In this document: positions 16,315 through 25,073 of the stretch, one piece after another
Layout of the letters: every line of letters begins with the position of its first letter
Numbering within the stretch: the stretch's first letter is position 1
Position numbers and translations under genes: made by a program
Notes under the pieces: generated by a model
Databases searched by the model: none
What the model was told of the DNA's origin: nothing
What the model saw: the letters and a program-made list of their open reading frames with translations, nothing else
Origin: AWTP1-13 sp041288195
Lineage (GTDB): Bacteria > Pseudomonadota > Alphaproteobacteria > Rhizobiales > Hyphomicrobiaceae
NCBI GenBank assembly: GCA_041288195.1
Contig: JBGGME010000045.1
Location: 6,865 to 70,864, forward strand
Length of the DNA stretch: 64,000 bases
Reading direction: 5' to 3'

Positions 16315-18375
16315 TCAAATCCCCTGCTCGTCCCTTGGGCCGCTGCCGGCGCGACGCAACAACCTGACCTCGATCGCCTCGCCCAGCTTCGCGCGCTGGA
16401 TATCCAGGCCCCGCGCATCGATGGGAAGGGTCCCCTGCGCGATCGCCGCATCGATCTCCGCCCACGCCCTGAGCGGCGCAGCCCGCCGCGTGTCGAGCTC
16501 GACAAGGTCGCCCTCGCCGATGCCGGCTCGCGCCGCGTCCGCCGGATTGAGCCGGCAGATGCGACGCCGGCTTACCGGCCCCGCCCGGTAGCAGTCTTTC
16601 GCAGCCACCGCCTCGAGCCGCACGCGCCCTCCGCGGATCTCGGCCCTGCGCCGCGCCGTTGCCGCCTCGTCCACCTTGCCGTCCCCCGCGAGCACCACAC
16701 CGTAGAGCCGCTCCGCCGCGCGAACCGAGACGAAGCCGAGGCCCACATCGTCGGCGACGCGCTCCGCCGGCCGCTGCAGCGGATCGCCGTAGCCGCCGCC
16801 GCCCGCCGAGCGCAGCACTACGCGATCGCCCTCGTGCAGCACATGCCCGCCGACCTTGCCCGGCGTGTCGAAGTCGTGGATCGCGCCGCCGCCCCTGCCT
16901 TCCACCCAGCTCGCGACCGGAAGTCCGCTCATCCCGCCTAGCACGCCGAACGCCGGCACCATCGCCCCGTCCGACAGCAGCGAGTAGCGCGCCTCCGCCC
17001 CCGTCAGCCGCATGCGCCGCTGCATGGCGAGCCCGCCGCGCGAGGTCCCCGCCCCACCCGTGTCGGCCGCCAGCCGCGACTCCTCCACCAGCAGCGGAAA
17101 GCGCGTCTCGATCACCTCGGAGGACTGCACCGTCACGAGGTCGCCCCAGTCGAAGGGCGCCATGGCGGAAGGGCCGTCCGCCTCGGCAAAGCCGCCGTTG
17201 CCGCCGCCCGACCACTCGTAGTGCACCCACTCGCGCCGGCTCGCCGCATCGTAGCCGCCGATCAGGTTGTGGAACGAGGTGCGGCACAGATCGCCCGCGA
17301 CCTTGTCCGGCGCCACCTGCGACAGCGCGCCGATCATGGTGGCGATCACGCGCTTCCTGATCTCGCCGTGCGAGCCCGCCGGCGCCGGCCGCGTGACGTT
17401 GACGATCGTCCCCTCGGGCGCCACCACCTCGATCGGCCGGAACGAGCCCTGGTTGAGCGGGGCTGCCGGATCGAACACCGACTTCACCGCGATGAAGACG
17501 GAGGCCGCCGACACCGCCAGCGTCGAGTTGACGGGCACCGGCACTTGGGTCGCCGCGCCCGTGAAGTCCGCGGTCATGCGGTCGCCGGCGATGGTGAGCG
17601 CCAGCGGCAGCAGCAGCGGCTCGAACTCCCCGCCCGGGAATGTCTCCAGGTAGTCCTCGTAGTGGTAGGTGCCGTCGGGCAGGCCCGCGATGCACTTCCT
17701 CATGCGCGCCTCGGCCCGGTCGAGATCGCGCCGCACCGCCTCCATCAACACGTCGAGGCCCCAGCGCGCGATCAGCTCGCGGATGCGCGTCTCCGCCACG
17801 CGGCAGGCGGCGATGCCGGCATGGAAGTCGCCGAGCCGCTCGTCGGGCACGCGCATGTTGGCGAGCAGGATGTCGAGCGCCGCCTCGTTGAGCCGCCCGC
17901 CCGTCATGATCTTCACCGGCGGGATGCGCACGCCCTCCTGGTAGATCTCGGTGGCCTTGCCCGACATGCTGCCGGGCACCATGCCGCCCACGTCCGGCCA
18001 GTGCTCGCGCACGGCCGGGAAGAACGCGAGCCGCCCGCCGTCGAACACGGGATAGATGATGGTGACGTCGTTGAGATGCGTGCCGCCGAGGTAGGGATCG
18101 TTCATCAAGATCACGTCGCCGGGACCGATGTCGCCGGCAAAGCGCGCCATCGCCGAGCGCACCGACCACGGCAGCGGCACCACGTGCGAGCCGATGTCCT
18201 CCGACTGCGCCACCACCTGCGAGTCCGGCGCGAACAGGCCGCAGGAGAAGTCCTTGGCCTCCCAGATCGCCACCGACTTGGCGGTGCGGAACACGGTCGC
18301 GCGCATCTCGCGCACCACCGAGATCAGCGCCTGCGTCAGCACCTCCAGCGTGATGGCGTCGAGCTCGCGGGCCAT
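16315..18375 (-). CDS. HyuB-type hydantoinase/oxoprolinase subunit with C-terminal extension
   Basis: Belongs to the HyuB family, shared by N-methylhydantoinase B, 5-oxoprolinase and acetone/acetophenone carboxylase subunits. Family marks include DPYLGGTHLNDV (residues about 94-105), GGTAGTSRGG-like ADTGGAGTSRGG, and the glycine loop SAGGGGYGDPLQR (about 530). The ATG at 18375 shares its A with the TGA of the upstream HyuA gene (TGATG); a GTG one codon earlier is possible. At 686 residues it is about 100 longer than usual. The extra C-terminal part (after about residue 580) resembles the molybdopterin-dinucleotide-binding barrel fold: RRRICRLNPADAARAGIGEG, then a GTLPIDARG segment. Last gene of the six-gene operon. 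Confidence 0.9.
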   Translation of the reverse strand: MARELDAITLEVLTQALISVVREMRATVFRTAKSVAIWEAKDFSCGLFAPDSQVVAQSEDIGSHVVPLPWSVRSAMARFAGDIGPGDVILMNDPYLGGTHLNDVTIIYPVFDGGRLAFFPAVREHWPDVGGMVPGSMSGKATEIYQEGVRIPPVKIMTGGRLNEAALDILLANMRVPDERLGDFHAGIAACRVAETRIRELIARWGLDVLMEAVRRDLDRAEARMRKCIAGLPDGTYHYEDYLETFPGGEFEPLLLPLALTIAGDRMTADFTGAATQVPVPVNSTLAVSAASVFIAVKSVFDPAAPLNQGSFRPIEVVAPEGTIVNVTRPAPAGSHGEIRKRVIATMIGALSQVAPDKVAGDLCRTSFHNLIGGYDAASRREWVHYEWSGGGNGGFAEADGPSAMAPFDWGDLVTVQSSEVIETRFPLLVEESRLAADTGGAGTSRGGLAMQRRMRLTGAEARYSLLSDGAMVPAFGVLGGMSGLPVASWVEGRGGGAIHDFDTPGKVGGHVLHEGDRVVLRSAGGGGYGDPLQRPAERVADDVGLGFVSVRAAERLYGVVLAGDGKVDEAATARRRAEIRGGRVRLEAVAAKDCYRAGPVSRRRICRLNPADAARAGIGEGDLVELDTRRAAPLRAWAEIDAAIAQGTLPIDARGLDIQRAKLGEAIEVRLLRRAGSGPRDEQGI

Positions 18376-20393
18376 CACTGACGCTCCAGGACGAGCGAGC
18401 CGGAGGGCTCGAGGCGCGCGCTCCAGCTTGGCGGCAGCAGCGTGGTGGCGCCAGCCTCCTCGATGATGGCGGGTCCCGCGATGCGCGCATCGAGCGGGAT
18501 TGCCTCACGCGCCAGAATGGCGGCGTCAGCCTCCGCGCCGCCGACCACCAGACGCCGCGCCCCAATCCTGGCCGCGGCCGGCGACCGCCCCGCACCATCG
18601 AGCTTCGGCAGCTCCGGCCGCTCCATGCGCCCCCAGCCGATGAGGCGGTAGCTCACGATCTCGGACGGCGCGTCGACAGCCGCTCCGTACCGATCCGCGT
18701 AGACCCCGCGGAAGGCCGCCTCGACCTCGCTCATCTGCGCAACCTCGAGCGGCACCGGCACTGACAGCTCGAAGGCTTGTCCCAGATAGCGCATGTCGAG
18801 CGAGGCCTCGAGCCGGCGCCGCGCGGGCTCGATGCCGGCCTCGGCCAGCTCGGCATGGGCCGCTGCCGCAAGCTGCGCGAGCATGGCGTTGACTATCGCC
18901 GGCTCCGTGCGCGCCGTTGGCGACACGCGCGTTGCCACGAAGTCGCGACGCAGGTCAGCGATCAGCAGCCCGAACGCCGAGAAGTTGCCGGGCATCGGCG
19001 GCACCAGCACAGTGCCCATGCCGAGCTCCTCGGCGATTGCCACGGCATGCAGCGGCCCCGCGCCGCCGTAGGCCAGCAGTGCGAAGTCGCGCGGGTCGAG
19101 GCCGCGCATGACCGACACCTCCTTGATGGCGGTCGCCATGTTGGCGACGGCGATGCGGATGATGCCCTCCGCCATGGCGTTGACCCCGAGGCCGAGCCTG
19201 CCCGCGAGCCCGGCGACGGCCGCCTCCGCCCGCGCCCTGTCGAGCCTGATCTCGCCGCCGAGCGCCGCATCCACGCCGAGCCGCCCCAGCGCCACGTTGG
19301 CGTCCGTGACCGTCGGCTCCGTGCCGCCGCGCCCGTAGCAGGCGGGGCCCGGCAGCGCGCCGGCCGAGCGCGGCCCGACGCTCAGCACGCCCGTGTCGCT
19401 CAGCGCGGCGATGCTGCCGCCGCCGGCGCCGACCGAGTTGATGTCGATCTGCTGCACCTTGACCGCGAATGCCCCGACCTTGCCTCCACTGGCCATGCCG
19501 TAGGCGCCGTTGCGGATCAGGCAGACATCGGTCGACGTGCCGCCCATGTCGTAGGCGATGAGGTTGGGAAATCCCGCTGCCGCGCCGACCGCGCATGCCG
19601 CCGTCACTCCGGCCGCCGGCCCCGACAGCATCGACACCACGGGAAGCGCCTCGATGCGGCTGTCGGGCAGCACGCCGCCGTTGGAGGTCATCACGGACAC
19701 CTGGGCCGGGCTGCCGGCCTGTCCAAGACGACGACGCAGAGAGGCCAGGTAGCGGCGCATGCGCGGGGCCACGTAGGCGTTGAGCGCCGTGGTGATGAAC
19801 CGCTCGTGCTCGCGATACTCGGGCAATACCTCGCTCGACAGGGAGACCGCGGCATCGGGCAGCGCTGCCCGCACCAGCTCCGCCGCTCGCTGCTCGTGGA
19901 CCGGATTGGCATAGGCGTGCAGGAAGCAGACCGCCACCGCCTCGGGCTTGCGCGCCCGCAGCACCTCCAGCGCCGCCGCCAGCCTGCCCTCGTCGAGCGC
20001 CCGGATGGAGCGCCCATCGGGCCCCATGCGCTCGTCCACCTCGATGCAATGGTCGCGGCGCACGATCGGCTCGGGCCCGCGCGCCTTGATGTCGTACATG
20101 ACCGTGCGGTTGCCGCGACCGACGATCAGCACGTCGCGGTGGCCGGCCGTCACCAGCACGGCCATGCGCGCCCCGTTGCGCTCCAGCGCCGTGTTGGTCG
20201 CAACCGTGGTGCCGTGCACGAAGCGGGCGATGTCGCGGGCATCGAGCTTCACCTGGCCGAGGCCGTTGAAGATGCCCTCTGACTGGTCGTGCGGCGTCGA
20301 CGGCGTCTTGAGCACCTCGAGCCGGCGCGTTGTATCATCATAGACGACGAGATCGGTGAACGTACCGCCGACATCGACACCGACCCACAGCAT
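18375..20393 (-). CDS. HyuA-type hydantoinase/oxoprolinase ATPase subunit
   Basis: ATP-binding partner of the HyuB protein. The 672-residue product has the actin-like ATPase opening WVGVDVGGTFTDLVVYDD, FVHGTTVATNTALERNGAR, the central YDMGGTSTDVCLI phosphate motif (residues about 280-292), NSVGAGGGSIA, and LLAYGGAGPLHAVAIAEELGM. With HyuB it could open a hydantoin- or oxoproline-like ring, or act as an ATP-dependent carboxylase; motif reading cannot decide. It lies 6 bp downstream of the CoA ligase, strongly suggesting a shared transcript with aromatic-acid genes. Confidence 0.93.
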   Translation of the reverse strand: MLWVGVDVGGTFTDLVVYDDTTRRLEVLKTPSTPHDQSEGIFNGLGQVKLDARDIARFVHGTTVATNTALERNGARMAVLVTAGHRDVLIVGRGNRTVMYDIKARGPEPIVRRDHCIEVDERMGPDGRSIRALDEGRLAAALEVLRARKPEAVAVCFLHAYANPVHEQRAAELVRAALPDAAVSLSSEVLPEYREHERFITTALNAYVAPRMRRYLASLRRRLGQAGSPAQVSVMTSNGGVLPDSRIEALPVVSMLSGPAAGVTAACAVGAAAGFPNLIAYDMGGTSTDVCLIRNGAYGMASGGKVGAFAVKVQQIDINSVGAGGGSIAALSDTGVLSVGPRSAGALPGPACYGRGGTEPTVTDANVALGRLGVDAALGGEIRLDRARAEAAVAGLAGRLGLGVNAMAEGIIRIAVANMATAIKEVSVMRGLDPRDFALLAYGGAGPLHAVAIAEELGMGTVLVPPMPGNFSAFGLLIADLRRDFVATRVSPTARTEPAIVNAMLAQLAAAAHAELAEAGIEPARRRLEASLDMRYLGQAFELSVPVPLEVAQMSEVEAAFRGVYADRYGAAVDAPSEIVSYRLIGWGRMERPELPKLDGAGRSPAAARIGARRLVVGGAEADAAILAREAIPLDARIAGPAIIEEAGATTLLPPSWSARLEPSGSLVLERQ

Positions 20394-20399
20394 CGTCCC

Positions 20400-22025
20400 T
20401 CACTCCGTGCCGAGCTTCAGAAGGGCCTGACGATCGATCTTGCCGGTCCCCGTCTTCGGCAGCACCTCGAGGTAGGCCATGAGGCGCGGATACTTGTAGG
20501 GCAGCAGCTGCCCCTTCACGTAGTCCTGCAGCGTGCGCGTCGTCGCCTCGGACGCCTCGCCAGCCTCGTTCAGCACGACGAAGGCCTTGAGCGCGGTGAG
20601 CCCGTTGTCCTGCGCCACCGCCAGCACCGCGCACTCGCGCACGGCCGGGTGGTTTGCGAGGCAGAGCTCCACCTCCAGCGGGTAGACCCACTGCCCCGAC
20701 ACCTTGACGAGGTCGTCGGCGCGGCCGCGGAAGAAATGGAAGCCGTCGCCATCGCGCACGAAGCGGTCGCCGGTGTAGATCCAGCCGCCCTCGCGCATGG
20801 TCTCGGCGGTCTTGTCGGGGCGGTTCCAGTAGCCGGGGCTGTTGGAGTCGCCGCGCACCCACAAGATGCCCTCCTCGCCGTCCGCCACCTCGAGCCCGTC
20901 GCTGTCGCGCAGCACCACCTCGTATCCCGGCACGCGCTTGCCTGCGGCGCCGAGCTTGCGCATCTGGGGCGTGTTGGAGAGGTAGATGTGCAGCACCTCC
21001 GTCGAGCCCAGGCCCTCCATGATCTCGAGGCCCGACATCGCCTTCCACTCGTTGAACACCTCGGCCGAGAGCACCTCGGCGGCTGACACGGCAAGGCGCA
21101 GGCTGGCGAGGTCGGCCGACTTGGCCTCGGGCGCCTTGGTCAGCGCGGTGTAGAGCGTCGGCAGGCCGAAGAACACGGTCGGTTTGTAGCGGGCAATGCA
21201 GTCAAAGATGGCGGCGGGGCGCGGCTGGCCGGGCAGCAGGACGCTCGATGCCCCGACCGCGAACGGGAAGGTGATCGAGTTGCCCATGCCGTAGGCGAAG
21301 AAGATCTTCGGGACAGAGAAGCACACGTCGCGCTCGCTCAGCCCCAGCAGGTGGCGCGCGTAGGAGAGATGCGTGTAGGCCATGTCGTGCTGCAGGTGCA
21401 CGATGCCCTTCGGCCGGCCCGTCGAGCCCGACGAGTACATCCAGAACGCCATGTCGTCGCGGTGCGTGTCGGCGGGCACGAGCGCCGGCACCGACCCGGC
21501 GAGCCACGGTGCGGCCGGCTGCGTCGCCACGGGGCCGGCAGCCGCCTCGCCGTTGGTGACGACGAGGGTTCTCAGCTTCGTGCCGTCGCACGCCGTCGCA
21601 TTGAACCTGTCGGCGAAAGCAGCGTCCGCAACAGCAACCGTCGCCCCCGAATCCGACAGATAGAACTGCAGCAGATCGGACGGCGTCAGCGTATTGATGA
21701 GCAGCGGCACGAGGCCCGCACGGATGGCGCCGAACAGCGCCGCCGGATAGGCCGGCGTGTCGTCGAGGAACAGCAGCACACGGTCGCCGCGCTGCAGCCC
21801 GAGCGACAGCAGCCCGGCGCCGAATGCCGCGACATCCGCGGCCAGCTCGGCGTAGGTGCGGGTCCCCGCCGGCCCGATGACAGCGGGACGCCAGCCGTTG
21901 GCCGCGAGGTTGTCGTAGAGGATGGCGCTGGCGTTGTAGCGCTCTGGGGTCGAGAAGCCGATCTCCCGGGTGCCCGGCGCATCGCGGGGAACCGCATCCT
22001 CCAGCGTGGCTGCCTTCGCGCTCAT
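20400..22025 (-). CDS. benzoate-CoA-ligase-like AMP-forming ligase
   Basis: Activates an aromatic carboxylic acid to its CoA thioester with ATP. The 541-residue protein has the AMP-binding P-loop YSSGSTGRPKGIVH (residues about 180-193), the benzoate-CoA-ligase-typical KIFFAYGMGNSITFPF, EGLGSTEVLHIYLSN, WIYTGDRFVRDGDGF, and the catalytic lysine in KTGTGKIDRQAL at the C-terminus. The start at 22025 (MSAKAATLED) sits 10 bp after the hydroxylase stop with a G-rich SD; the frame is open ten codons further. The substrate could be benzoate, salicylate, anthranilate or an analogue. Confidence 0.92.
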   Translation of the reverse strand: MSAKAATLEDAVPRDAPGTREIGFSTPERYNASAILYDNLAANGWRPAVIGPAGTRTYAELAADVAAFGAGLLSLGLQRGDRVLLFLDDTPAYPAALFGAIRAGLVPLLINTLTPSDLLQFYLSDSGATVAVADAAFADRFNATACDGTKLRTLVVTNGEAAAGPVATQPAAPWLAGSVPALVPADTHRDDMAFWMYSSGSTGRPKGIVHLQHDMAYTHLSYARHLLGLSERDVCFSVPKIFFAYGMGNSITFPFAVGASSVLLPGQPRPAAIFDCIARYKPTVFFGLPTLYTALTKAPEAKSADLASLRLAVSAAEVLSAEVFNEWKAMSGLEIMEGLGSTEVLHIYLSNTPQMRKLGAAGKRVPGYEVVLRDSDGLEVADGEEGILWVRGDSNSPGYWNRPDKTAETMREGGWIYTGDRFVRDGDGFHFFRGRADDLVKVSGQWVYPLEVELCLANHPAVRECAVLAVAQDNGLTALKAFVVLNEAGEASEATTRTLQDYVKGQLLPYKYPRLMAYLEVLPKTGTGKIDRQALLKLGTE

Positions 22026-22035
22026 CCCCGCCCCA

Positions 22036-23163
22036 TCATCCGGCGCGCGCATCATAGCGGGCCATGAAGCGCGGCGACATGGCCCTCAGCCGGTCATCGT
22101 CGAGGCGGCCCGAGCGCCGGATGTAGCTCATGGCGAGATCGAGGGGAGCCAGCCGCATGTGCTCGGGGAAGCGGTCGTACCAGGCCGCCGACCGGCGCGA
22201 TGCCGCGACGAGCTTCTCCAGCGTCGGCCGCCGGCTCGCCTCGTAGCGCGCGAGGCCCGCCGCGAGATCGCCGGGCTCGGCCTCCAGCGCCTTGACGAGC
22301 GCCAGCGCATCCTCCAGTGCCAGCCGCGTGCCCGAGCCGATCGAGTAGTGCGCGGTGTGCAGCGCGTCGCCGATCAGCACGCAGTTGCGGTACGACCAGC
22401 GCGCGTTCGCGACCCATGGGAAATTGCGCCAGATCGACTTGTTGGAGACGAGCGCATGCCCGCCCAGCGCCTCCTCGAACACGCCCTCGCAGATGCGGCG
22501 GCTCTCCTGCTCGTCGGCCCTGTCGAGCCCCGCGCGCACCCAGGTCTCGGGATCGCACTCGACGATGAAGGTGCTCATGGCCGGGGCGTAGCGGTAGTGG
22601 TGGGCGTTGAAGGTGCCGAGCTCGTTGGCGACGAACGTCTGCGTCAGCGTGTCGAAGGGCTTGGTCGTGCCGTACCAGGCAAACTTGCTCTCCGCATGCT
22701 CCAGCGTGAAACCAAATTCGCGCTCGAACGTCCGCCGCACCAGCGAGTTGACGCCGTCGGCGGCAACGATCAGGTCCTGCTGCCCCAGCTCATCCAGCGA
22801 CGTCAGCTGCGTGCCGAACCGCAGATCGACGCCGGCCTCGCGGGCGCGCTGCTGCAGGAGCCGCAGCAGGTCCAGCCGGCCGATCGCAGAGAAGCCGACC
22901 CCGTCGATCACCACCCGCTCGCCCAGATGCACGATGGCGATGTCGCGCCACCCCTGCATATGCGGCGCGATCGCCGCGACGGTCTCGGGGTCGTCGTCGC
23001 GCAGGAACTCGAGCGCCTGGTCGGAGAACACGACGCCGAAGCCCCAGGTGGCGTCGGCGGCGTTCTGCTCGACGAGGCGCACCTCGTCGCCGGGATGGCG
23101 CCGCTGCCACAGCGCCGAGAAGTAGAGCCCGGCCGGTCCGCCGCCCACGACTGCAACGCGCAT
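22036..23163 (-). CDS. FAD monooxygenase similar to salicylyl-CoA 5-hydroxylase
   Basis: Predicted to hydroxylate an aromatic acyl-CoA with NAD(P)H and oxygen. The 375-residue protein starts MRVAVVGGGPAGLYFSALW, the FAD Rossmann motif. It then has VVFSDQALEFL, the DLIVAADGVNSLVRR motif, WYGTTKPFDTLTQTFVANE, STFIVECDPETWVRAG, and the second FAD motif VLIGDALHTAHYSIGSGTRLA. In known salicylyl-CoA 5-hydroxylase and 2-aminobenzoyl-CoA monooxygenase this half is fused to an old-yellow-enzyme domain. Here it ends at YDARAG without one. The long open frame upstream of 23163 is an antisense shadow of the LLM gene. Confidence 0.9.
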   Translation of the reverse strand: MRVAVVGGGPAGLYFSALWQRRHPGDEVRLVEQNAADATWGFGVVFSDQALEFLRDDDPETVAAIAPHMQGWRDIAIVHLGERVVIDGVGFSAIGRLDLLRLLQQRAREAGVDLRFGTQLTSLDELGQQDLIVAADGVNSLVRRTFEREFGFTLEHAESKFAWYGTTKPFDTLTQTFVANELGTFNAHHYRYAPAMSTFIVECDPETWVRAGLDRADEQESRRICEGVFEEALGGHALVSNKSIWRNFPWVANARWSYRNCVLIGDALHTAHYSIGSGTRLALEDALALVKALEAEPGDLAAGLARYEASRRPTLEKLVAASRRSAAWYDRFPEHMRLAPLDLAMSYIRRSGRLDDDRLRAMSPRFMARYDARAG

Positions 23164-23192
23164 GGCGACCTCGCGAGATGGAGCGGCGGCCT

Positions 23193-24155
23193 CTATCCCC
23201 TGGTCTTGGCGATCACCTCGGCGCCGAAGCGCTCGATGCGCGCCACCGCGTCCGCGCCCGTCGCCCCGCCGAGGCGCAGGGCCACATGTCCGACGCCGGC
23301 CGCGGAGAGGGCAGCGGCATCGGCAGCCATGTCGGCCGAGGTGCCCGTGAACATGCGCCGCGCCGAGCCGTCCTGGGTCTTGTAGTCGCCCCACTCGAAG
23401 AAGTCCTGCACCAGCAGCGCCACGCCGAGGCTCGCCGGATCGCGCTTGGCCGCCTCGCACATGCGCTTGACGTCGGCGATGCCGGCGGCCAGGCGCTTGG
23501 GCGTATCGAGGGGCTTCGTCTGGCTGTTGTTGCCGGGATACCAGACGTTGCCGAACCTGATGACGCGGCGGAACGCGCCGGGGCTCTCGCCGCCGATCCA
23601 GAGCGGCGGATGCGGCTTCTGCAGCGGCTTGGGATAGAACACCGCGTCCGTAAAGCTCACGTGCGTGCCGTGATAGGAGACGGGCCCGTCCTTGGTCCAC
23701 AGCGCGATGAAGGCCTCCAGGCTCTCGTCGGTGACCTTGCCGCGCTGCTCGAACGGGGCGCCCAGCAGCTTGAATTCCTCCCCCATCCAGCCCGCGCCGG
23801 CGCCGATGATGAGCCGGCCGTTGGCGAGCACGTCGATGGTGGAGAGCATCTTGGCCGTCAGCATCGCCGGCCGATGCGGCACCACCATCACCGACGTCAG
23901 CAACCGCAGCTTCTCGGTGCAGCCGGCGAGGAATGCGATGGTGGAGAGCTGGTCGAAGCAGTGGCCGTGCTCGGTGGCCCCGAACGCGCCCGTCGCCGTG
24001 TAGGGATAGCGCGTCTTCAAGTTCCCCGGCACGATCAGGTGGTCGCTGACGGAGAGGAAATCGAAGCCCGCGCGCTCGGCCGCCTTGGCTACGCCTATGT
24101 AGTTGTCGCGGTTGGAGAAGATGCCCCGCGTCAGCGTGCTCAATCCGAACTTCAT
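23193..24155 (-). CDS. LLM-class flavin-dependent oxidoreductase
   Basis: Luciferase-like (bacterial bilin/F420-type) flavin oxidoreductase of 320 residues. Marks: MKFGLSTLTRGI opening, RAGFDFLSVSDHLIVPGN, LRLLTSVMVVPHRPAMLTAKMLSTIDVLANGRLIIGAGAGW read in pieces, and KPLQKPHPPLWIGGESPGAFRR. It belongs to the subfamily often labelled F420-dependent, but FMN use is equally possible here. It lies 13 bp downstream of the CMD-like gene and 29 bp upstream of the hydroxylase. It may supply a monooxygenase or dehydrogenase step in the same pathway. Confidence 0.92.
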   Translation of the reverse strand: MKFGLSTLTRGIFSNRDNYIGVAKAAERAGFDFLSVSDHLIVPGNLKTRYPYTATGAFGATEHGHCFDQLSTIAFLAGCTEKLRLLTSVMVVPHRPAMLTAKMLSTIDVLANGRLIIGAGAGWMGEEFKLLGAPFEQRGKVTDESLEAFIALWTKDGPVSYHGTHVSFTDAVFYPKPLQKPHPPLWIGGESPGAFRRVIRFGNVWYPGNNSQTKPLDTPKRLAAGIADVKRMCEAAKRDPASLGVALLVQDFFEWGDYKTQDGSARRMFTGTSADMAADAAALSAAGVGHVALRLGGATGADAVARIERFGAEVIAKTRG

Positions 24156-24168
24156 TGCGAGGCCCCCG

Positions 24169-24576
24169 TTACGCCTTGCCGCCGGCCTCTTTGGCCTTCA
24201 CGTCCTTGAACACCTCGGCCGCCACCAGCATGGACTCGCGGATGATGGGCACGCCGACGTAGCCCGACAGATGCAGGAGCACCTCCGTCAGCTCGTCCTC
24301 GGTCCAGCCCTCCTTGAGGGCGAAGCGCAGGTGGATGTCGAGCTCGGGATGGCGCCCGGTCGCGGCGTCCGAGACGACGCAGATGAGCGTGCGGGTCTTC
24401 ATGTCGAGCCCCGGCCGCGCCCACAGCGAGCCGAACACTGTCTCGGTGGCGACGTCGATGAACTTCTTCATCACGGGACTGGCGTGGTACTCGGCCTGCC
24501 GGCGCTTGAACGCCGCCTCGCCCATCAGGCTCTTCCGGATCGCCTCGCCCTTCTTGTAAAGCTCGCTCTCGGCCAT
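24169..24576 (-). CDS. carboxymuconolactone decarboxylase family protein
   Basis: AhpD/CMD-fold protein of 135 residues starting MAESELYKKGEAIRKSLMG. It has the gamma-carboxymuconolactone-decarboxylase pattern: FKRRQAEYHASPVMKKFIDVATETVFGSLWARPGLDMKTRTL in successive pieces, HLRFALKEGWTEDELTEVLLHLSGYVG. The CxxC of peroxidase-type AhpD proteins is absent, so a decarboxylase or lactonase-like role is more likely. GAGGAG lies a few bases before the ATG. It is the first gene of the six-gene minus-strand operon and is divergent from the VOC gene at 24683. Confidence 0.9.
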   Translation of the reverse strand: MAESELYKKGEAIRKSLMGEAAFKRRQAEYHASPVMKKFIDVATETVFGSLWARPGLDMKTRTLICVVSDAATGRHPELDIHLRFALKEGWTEDELTEVLLHLSGYVGVPIIRESMLVAAEVFKDVKAKEAGGKA

Positions 24577-24682
24577 GCTCGTCTCCTCACCCTGGTTGTT
24601 GGGGCGATCTTGCACGAAGCGGGCGGGGCGCGCTACGGCTCGGCGCTCATAGGTCGGTTGCGAGAACGACGGGAGGCGCACC

Positions 24683-25057
24683 ATGAAGGCACAGGCCACG
24701 ACGCTCTATCCCTTCGTGCCGTCGGGCCCCGATTTCGAGGTCGCGATCGCGTTCTTCGCCGAGCTCGGCTTCGCCAGGCAGTGGCAGCACGAGGGCCTCG
24801 CCGGCCTCCGCTTCGGGGGCGCCTACTTCATGCTGCAGAAGATCGACGTGCCGGAGTGGCAGAGGAACCAGATGATCACCTACGAGGTCGACGACCTCGA
24901 GGCCTACTGGTCGGAGATCGATGCCAAGAGCCTGCCCGCCCGCTTCCCGGGCGTGCGCACGCGCCCGCCAACCGACTTCCCCTGGGGCCGCAAGATCCAC
25001 ATCATCGATCCCGCGGGCGTGTGCTGGCACGTCCGCCAGGCGAGCCGGCCGACCTGA
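24683..25057 (+). CDS. VOC-fold (glyoxalase/bleomycin-resistance) protein
   Basis: A 124-residue single-domain vicinal-oxygen-chelate protein, with two beta-alpha-beta repeats (LYPFVPSGPDFEVAIAFFAELGF and then WGRKIHIIDPAGVCWHV). Possible metal ligands are His and Glu near the ends of the strands (for example KIHIID and MITYEVDD). It has a good SD (GGGAGG). It is divergent from the CMD-like gene, and the shared 106-bp gap could be a joint control region for the aromatic operon. Whether it is a dioxygenase, an isomerase or a binding protein is not visible. Confidence 0.87.
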   Translation: MKAQATTLYPFVPSGPDFEVAIAFFAELGFARQWQHEGLAGLRFGGAYFMLQKIDVPEWQRNQMITYEVDDLEAYWSEIDAKSLPARFPGVRTRPPTDFPWGRKIHIIDPAGVCWHVRQASRPT

Positions 25058-25073
25058 CGAGCCGAGCCCGCCC

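Noticed and set aside
15536..18598. 1020-codon open frame in another frame of the hyuB region
   Set aside because: Its low-complexity Arg/Gly composition and complete overlap with hyuB mark it as a shadow of the real gene.
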